Shown here: positions 5,083 to 7,326 of the stretch, piece by piece
Layout of the letters: each line of letters opens with the position of its first letter
Position numbering within the stretch: position 1 is the first letter of the stretch
NCBI GenBank assembly: GCA_965368115.1
Contig: CBDULQ010000188.1
Coordinates: 1-7,326 of the forward strand
Direction: 5' to 3'
DNA: 7,326 bases
From: CBDULQ01 sp965368115
GTDB lineage: Bacteria; Pseudomonadota; Gammaproteobacteria; SZUA-229
Program-made: the position numbers and the translations under genes
Notes under the pieces: model-generated
Database searches by the model: none
Told to the model about the DNA's origin: nothing
The model's input: the letters and a program-made list of their open reading frames with translations, nothing else

Positions 5083-6156
5083 ATGAAACAACGTATCCAA
5101 AAAGCATTATCCCAGCAAGGACTGGGTTCACGTCGACAGATCGAAGCCTGGATCGGCGAGGGTAAAATCACCCTCAATGGCGAACCGGCAAAGATCGGTG
5201 ATACGGTGCAACCCGGCGATCGCATCATGTTCAACGGCCGCAAGATTCTGATTCGAGAAGCCAGCCAGCAATTGCCCAAAATCATTGCCTACAACAAACC
5301 TGAAGGTGAAGTGTGTACGCGAGATGATCCGCAGGGGCGGCCGAATATTTTCCAGAAACTGCCCAAACTGAAACAGGGACGCTGGATCATGGTCGGGCGT
5401 CTGGATATTAACACGTCGGGTTTGATTTTGCTGACCGACAACGGCGAACTGGCCAATCGTCTGATGCATCCCTCCTACCAGATGGAACGCGAATACCTGG
5501 TACGCACCCGTGGCCCAGCGAGTGACGAGATGCTGCATCAGCTGACGCACGGTGTGCAACTGGAAGATGGCGAGGCGCGTTTCGAAGAAGTGGTCGACAT
5601 GGATACCACTGCAACCGGCAGTCATCACTGGTATGCGGTGCTGATTCTGGAAGGTCGCAAGCGCGAAGTGCGACGCATGTGGGAAGCGGTGGGCATGCAG
5701 GTCAGTCGTCTGAAACGGGTGCGTTACGGACCGGTGGCACTCGGCAAGAGTCACCGGCTGGGTCGAACCCGGGAACTCACCGAGAAACAGGTAATCGAAC
5801 TCTGTGATATGGTCGGCCTTGAATATGATTTGCCGACCGCATCAGCAAAAAGTAATAAAGCCGGGGAACGGCGACCGGCACGTCGGCCCGTGACCAAAGC
5901 GAGAACCAAACACCAGGCCCGGGATCGCAATGATGGCCAGAGCCGGGATCGAAACCAGGGTCGTGGCCGACAGGCGACAACGGAATCGGGAACAGGTCGA
6001 GGTCGCGATCAAACGCGCACCAGTAAGAAAAAGTCGACAGGCCGCAAGCCGGACCAGTCGACCGAACGGGACACAAAAAAACACAATAAAAAATCGGCCC
6101 CGAAAAAACGTATTCAACCCAGGACGCAACAGCGTGGTCGATCCAGAAAGCCATAG
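5083..6156 (+). CDS. rluB: 23S rRNA pseudouridine synthase B (RluB-type) with a long basic tail
   Basis: RluB converts a uridine (position 2605 in E. coli numbering) of 23S rRNA to pseudouridine. Residues 3-50 are an S4 RNA-binding domain (RIQKALSQQGLGSRRQIEAW, then GKITLNGEPAKIGDTVQPGD). The catalytic domain spans about 66-245 and contains the family motif GRLDINTSGLILLTDNGEL, with catalytic Asp108, plus the later EGRKREVRRMWEAVG. YNKPEG and the spacing of motifs fit the RsuA/RluB/RluE/RluF group. RluB is the best choice because of the length and the scpAB vicinity, although RluE or RluF cannot be wholly excluded. Residues about 251-357 are an Arg/Lys/Gln/Thr-rich disordered tail, probably adding RNA affinity, with a local RDRN repeat. 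The usual scpB-rluB adjacency is broken here by about 3.5 kb. The next gene follows 11 bases downstream. Confidence 0.93.
   Translation: MKQRIQKALSQQGLGSRRQIEAWIGEGKITLNGEPAKIGDTVQPGDRIMFNGRKILIREASQQLPKIIAYNKPEGEVCTRDDPQGRPNIFQKLPKLKQGRWIMVGRLDINTSGLILLTDNGELANRLMHPSYQMEREYLVRTRGPASDEMLHQLTHGVQLEDGEARFEEVVDMDTTATGSHHWYAVLILEGRKREVRRMWEAVGMQVSRLKRVRYGPVALGKSHRLGRTRELTEKQVIELCDMVGLEYDLPTASAKSNKAGERRPARRPVTKARTKHQARDRNDGQSRDRNQGRGRQATTESGTGRGRDQTRTSKKKSTGRKPDQSTERDTKKHNKKSAPKKRIQPRTQQRGRSRKP
5919..5966 (+). repeat. 24-base period in the basic tail of rluB
   Basis: CCGGGATCG occurs at 5919-5927 and again at 5943-5951, 24 bases later. Both copies are in frame and encode RDRNDGQS followed by RDRNQGRG. 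This is a short imperfect duplication within the disordered Arg-rich tail and does not touch the catalytic domain. Confidence 0.6.
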
Positions 6157-6167
6157 GAGAGACAAAC

Positions 6168-7211
6168 ATGTCCGTTAAATATTATGTTCAAACCCTGACC
6201 GGTCTGAGTCTGTTGTTGCTGGTCTGGCAGAACCTGCTGGCCGCCGAACCCGAGTCCCTGGAAGCGGGCATGGTGAATCCCGGTTACCAGGAAAAGCCCC
6301 AGTGGTTTAAAAATTCCTTTCTCGATATCAACGAAGACATTGCCGAAGCCAAAGCGGAAGGCAAACGGCTGATGTTGTATTTTTATCAGGACGGTTGTCC
6401 CTATTGCAAAAAATTGCTGGAAGACAATTTCGGTCAACGCGCCATTGCCGACAAGACACGCAATAATTTCGATGTAGTGCCGGTCAACATCTGGGGTGAT
6501 CGTGAAATCACCATCGGTGACCAGACACAGACGGAAAAACAGTTCGCTGCCCAACTGCGCGTGATGTACACGCCGACACTGATTTTCTTCAATGAAGAAG
6601 GCCAGGCGATTCTGCGTGCCAACGGTTACTACCCGCCGGAGAAGTTCGTCGCGGCGCTGGACTTCGTCATCGGCAAGCACGATAAAAAAGAAAACTTCCG
6701 ATCCTATCTATCTCACGCCACCCAGGTTTCCGCTTCGGGAAAGATTCATCGCGGCGTCGAAACCATGAAGCCGCCTTATCGTTTCGATAAGCCGCCGAGT
6801 AACCGTTATCGGCTGGTGATGTTCGAACAGAAGCAGTGTGTGGAGTGCGACGAACTGCATAAGGATATACTCCAGCGCAAAATGTCACAGCAGCTACTCA
6901 AGCCCTTCGATGTGGCGGTACTGGATATGTGGTCCGACGACAAGGTGACCCGTCCCGATGGTAAGCAGGTGAAGATCCGCGACTGGGCGAAACAGCTCAA
7001 TGTGCAGTATGCGCCGAGCCTGATTTACTTCGATGAAAAAGGTCATGAAGTCTTCCGCTCGGAAGGTTATCTAAAAGCGTTCCATGTGCAGTCGGTGATG
7101 GATTATGTGGCCACCGGCGCCTACAAAAAACAGCCTAATTTCCAGCGTTACATCGACGGCCGTGCTCACGACCTGCGCGAGCAGGGTGTGGAAGTGAATT
7201 TGATGGATTGA
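6168..7211 (+). CDS. Exported protein with two tandem thioredoxin-like domains
   Basis: This 347-residue protein starts with a signal peptide (residues 1-26, ending LLAA with cleavage near Ala26), so it acts in the periplasm, possibly membrane-held. Domain one (about 54-172) has CPYC at 77-80 (FYQDGCPYCKKLLEDNF) and the cis-proline loop MYTPT (Pro136). Domain two (about 212-316) has CVEC at 224-227 (FEQKQCVECDELHKDIL) and QYAPS (Pro283). The two align along their length, for example VNIWGDREIT with LDMWSDDKVT and ANGYYPPEKF with SEGYLKAFHV, indicating internal duplication. This is the SoxW-like or thioredoxin_2-like type of exported thiol-disulfide protein often found in sulfur-oxidizing bacteria. 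Its role may be disulfide reduction or shuttling; the substrate is unknown. AGGAGA at 6155-6160 overlaps the rluB stop and gives seven-base spacing, so it is probably co-transcribed with rluB. Confidence 0.88.
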   Translation: MSVKYYVQTLTGLSLLLLVWQNLLAAEPESLEAGMVNPGYQEKPQWFKNSFLDINEDIAEAKAEGKRLMLYFYQDGCPYCKKLLEDNFGQRAIADKTRNNFDVVPVNIWGDREITIGDQTQTEKQFAAQLRVMYTPTLIFFNEEGQAILRANGYYPPEKFVAALDFVIGKHDKKENFRSYLSHATQVSASGKIHRGVETMKPPYRFDKPPSNRYRLVMFEQKQCVECDELHKDILQRKMSQQLLKPFDVAVLDMWSDDKVTRPDGKQVKIRDWAKQLNVQYAPSLIYFDEKGHEVFRSEGYLKAFHVQSVMDYVATGAYKKQPNFQRYIDGRAHDLREQGVEVNLMD

Positions 7212-7225
7212 ATTTTGAGCGGTAC

Positions 7226-7245
7226 TCTGCCTGTGATCAGGCGGG
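7226..7245 (+). other. Small hairpin after the thioredoxin-like gene
   Basis: GCCTG (7229-7233) and CAGGC (7238-7242) form a five-base stem around TGAT, extended by C-G and U-G pairs on the outside. It lies 15 bases after the stop codon. An A-rich stretch rather than a T-run follows, so it is a weak candidate for a transcript end. Confidence 0.3.
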
Positions 7246-7256
7246 AATCCAGCAGG

Positions 7257-7326
7257 AAATAAAAAAAGAAAACGCCAACAACGCAAATAAACGCGAATAT
7301 TTGTAGGGATGGTGCCGGCTCTAGAG
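7257..7326. repeat. Possible dispersed intergenic repeat fragment at the right edge
   Basis: This A-rich non-coding stretch has AACGCCAAC, AACGCAAAT and AACGCGAAT in series, roughly a 10-14 base quasi-period. CAAATA (7274-7279) and TATTTG (7288-7293) can form a hairpin. Sequence of this type (AACGC-AAAT runs ending near TTGTAGGG) is familiar from intergenic repeats in environmental gammaproteobacteria. Only one copy is in the window, so the call rests on resemblance. No gene start is visible before the edge. Confidence 0.3.

Noticed and set aside
5116..5121. GATAAT on the minus strand (AT-rich match near 5110) as -10 of the exported-protein gene
   Set aside because: No adequate -35 at 16-18 bases; the best match is TCGACG at about 19 bases, too weak to list as a promoter.
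5055..5285. N-terminal extension of the exported-protein gene up to an ATG at 5285
   Set aside because: The extra 77 residues lie antisense to the S4 domain coding region of rluB, lack signal-peptide character and have no convincing ribosome binding site, whereas the ATG at 5054 begins a classic signal peptide.
5128..5754. Long minus-strand open frame opposite rluB
   Set aside because: It overlaps fully the conserved catalytic region of rluB and its translation shows no family features.

Overview
The window looks like chromosomal DNA of a gammaproteobacterium. It carries the condensin-partner pair scpA-scpB and the 23S rRNA pseudouridine synthase rluB, which are usually adjacent in that class. 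A two-domain, CxxC-bearing exported thioredoxin-like protein lies downstream; it recalls proteins of sulfur-oxidizing gammaproteobacteria, but that narrower placement is only an inference. No RNA genes, insertion sequences, phage genes or CRISPR arrays were seen.

Layout. Positions 1-1522 (+): the 3' part of scpA, then scpB with start codons that overlap or nearly touch the scpA stop. Positions 1603-2538 (+): a good extended -10 promoter, a 79-residue protein made almost only of the two terminal helices of flagellar rod/hook proteins, and a HEAAH-bearing protein of the SprA-related putative metalloprotease family. A terminator-like hairpin near 2680-2707 closes this block. Positions 2706-5054 (-): three genes read leftward in the order exported Cys-pair protein, double cyclic-nucleotide-binding-fold plus rhodanese protein, and, after a 144-base gap, a single-domain PilZ protein. 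Positions 5083-7211 (+): rluB, divergent from the exported protein with only 28 bases between, then the double-thioredoxin protein whose ribosome binding site overlaps the rluB stop. Positions 7212-7326: non-coding, A-rich, with a small hairpin and sequence resembling a dispersed intergenic repeat.

How the genes may work together. scpA and scpB act with SMC in chromosome segregation. rluB modifies 23S rRNA. The roughly 3.5 kb between scpB and rluB is the unusual part: it holds a mini rod-like protein beside a putative zinc protease, and facing them a PilZ (c-di-GMP receptor type) protein and a protein with cyclic-nucleotide-binding folds. A link to flagella or surface behaviour is plausible from content but unproven. 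The most interesting candidate for an under-described system is the mini-rod/HEAAH-protein pair.
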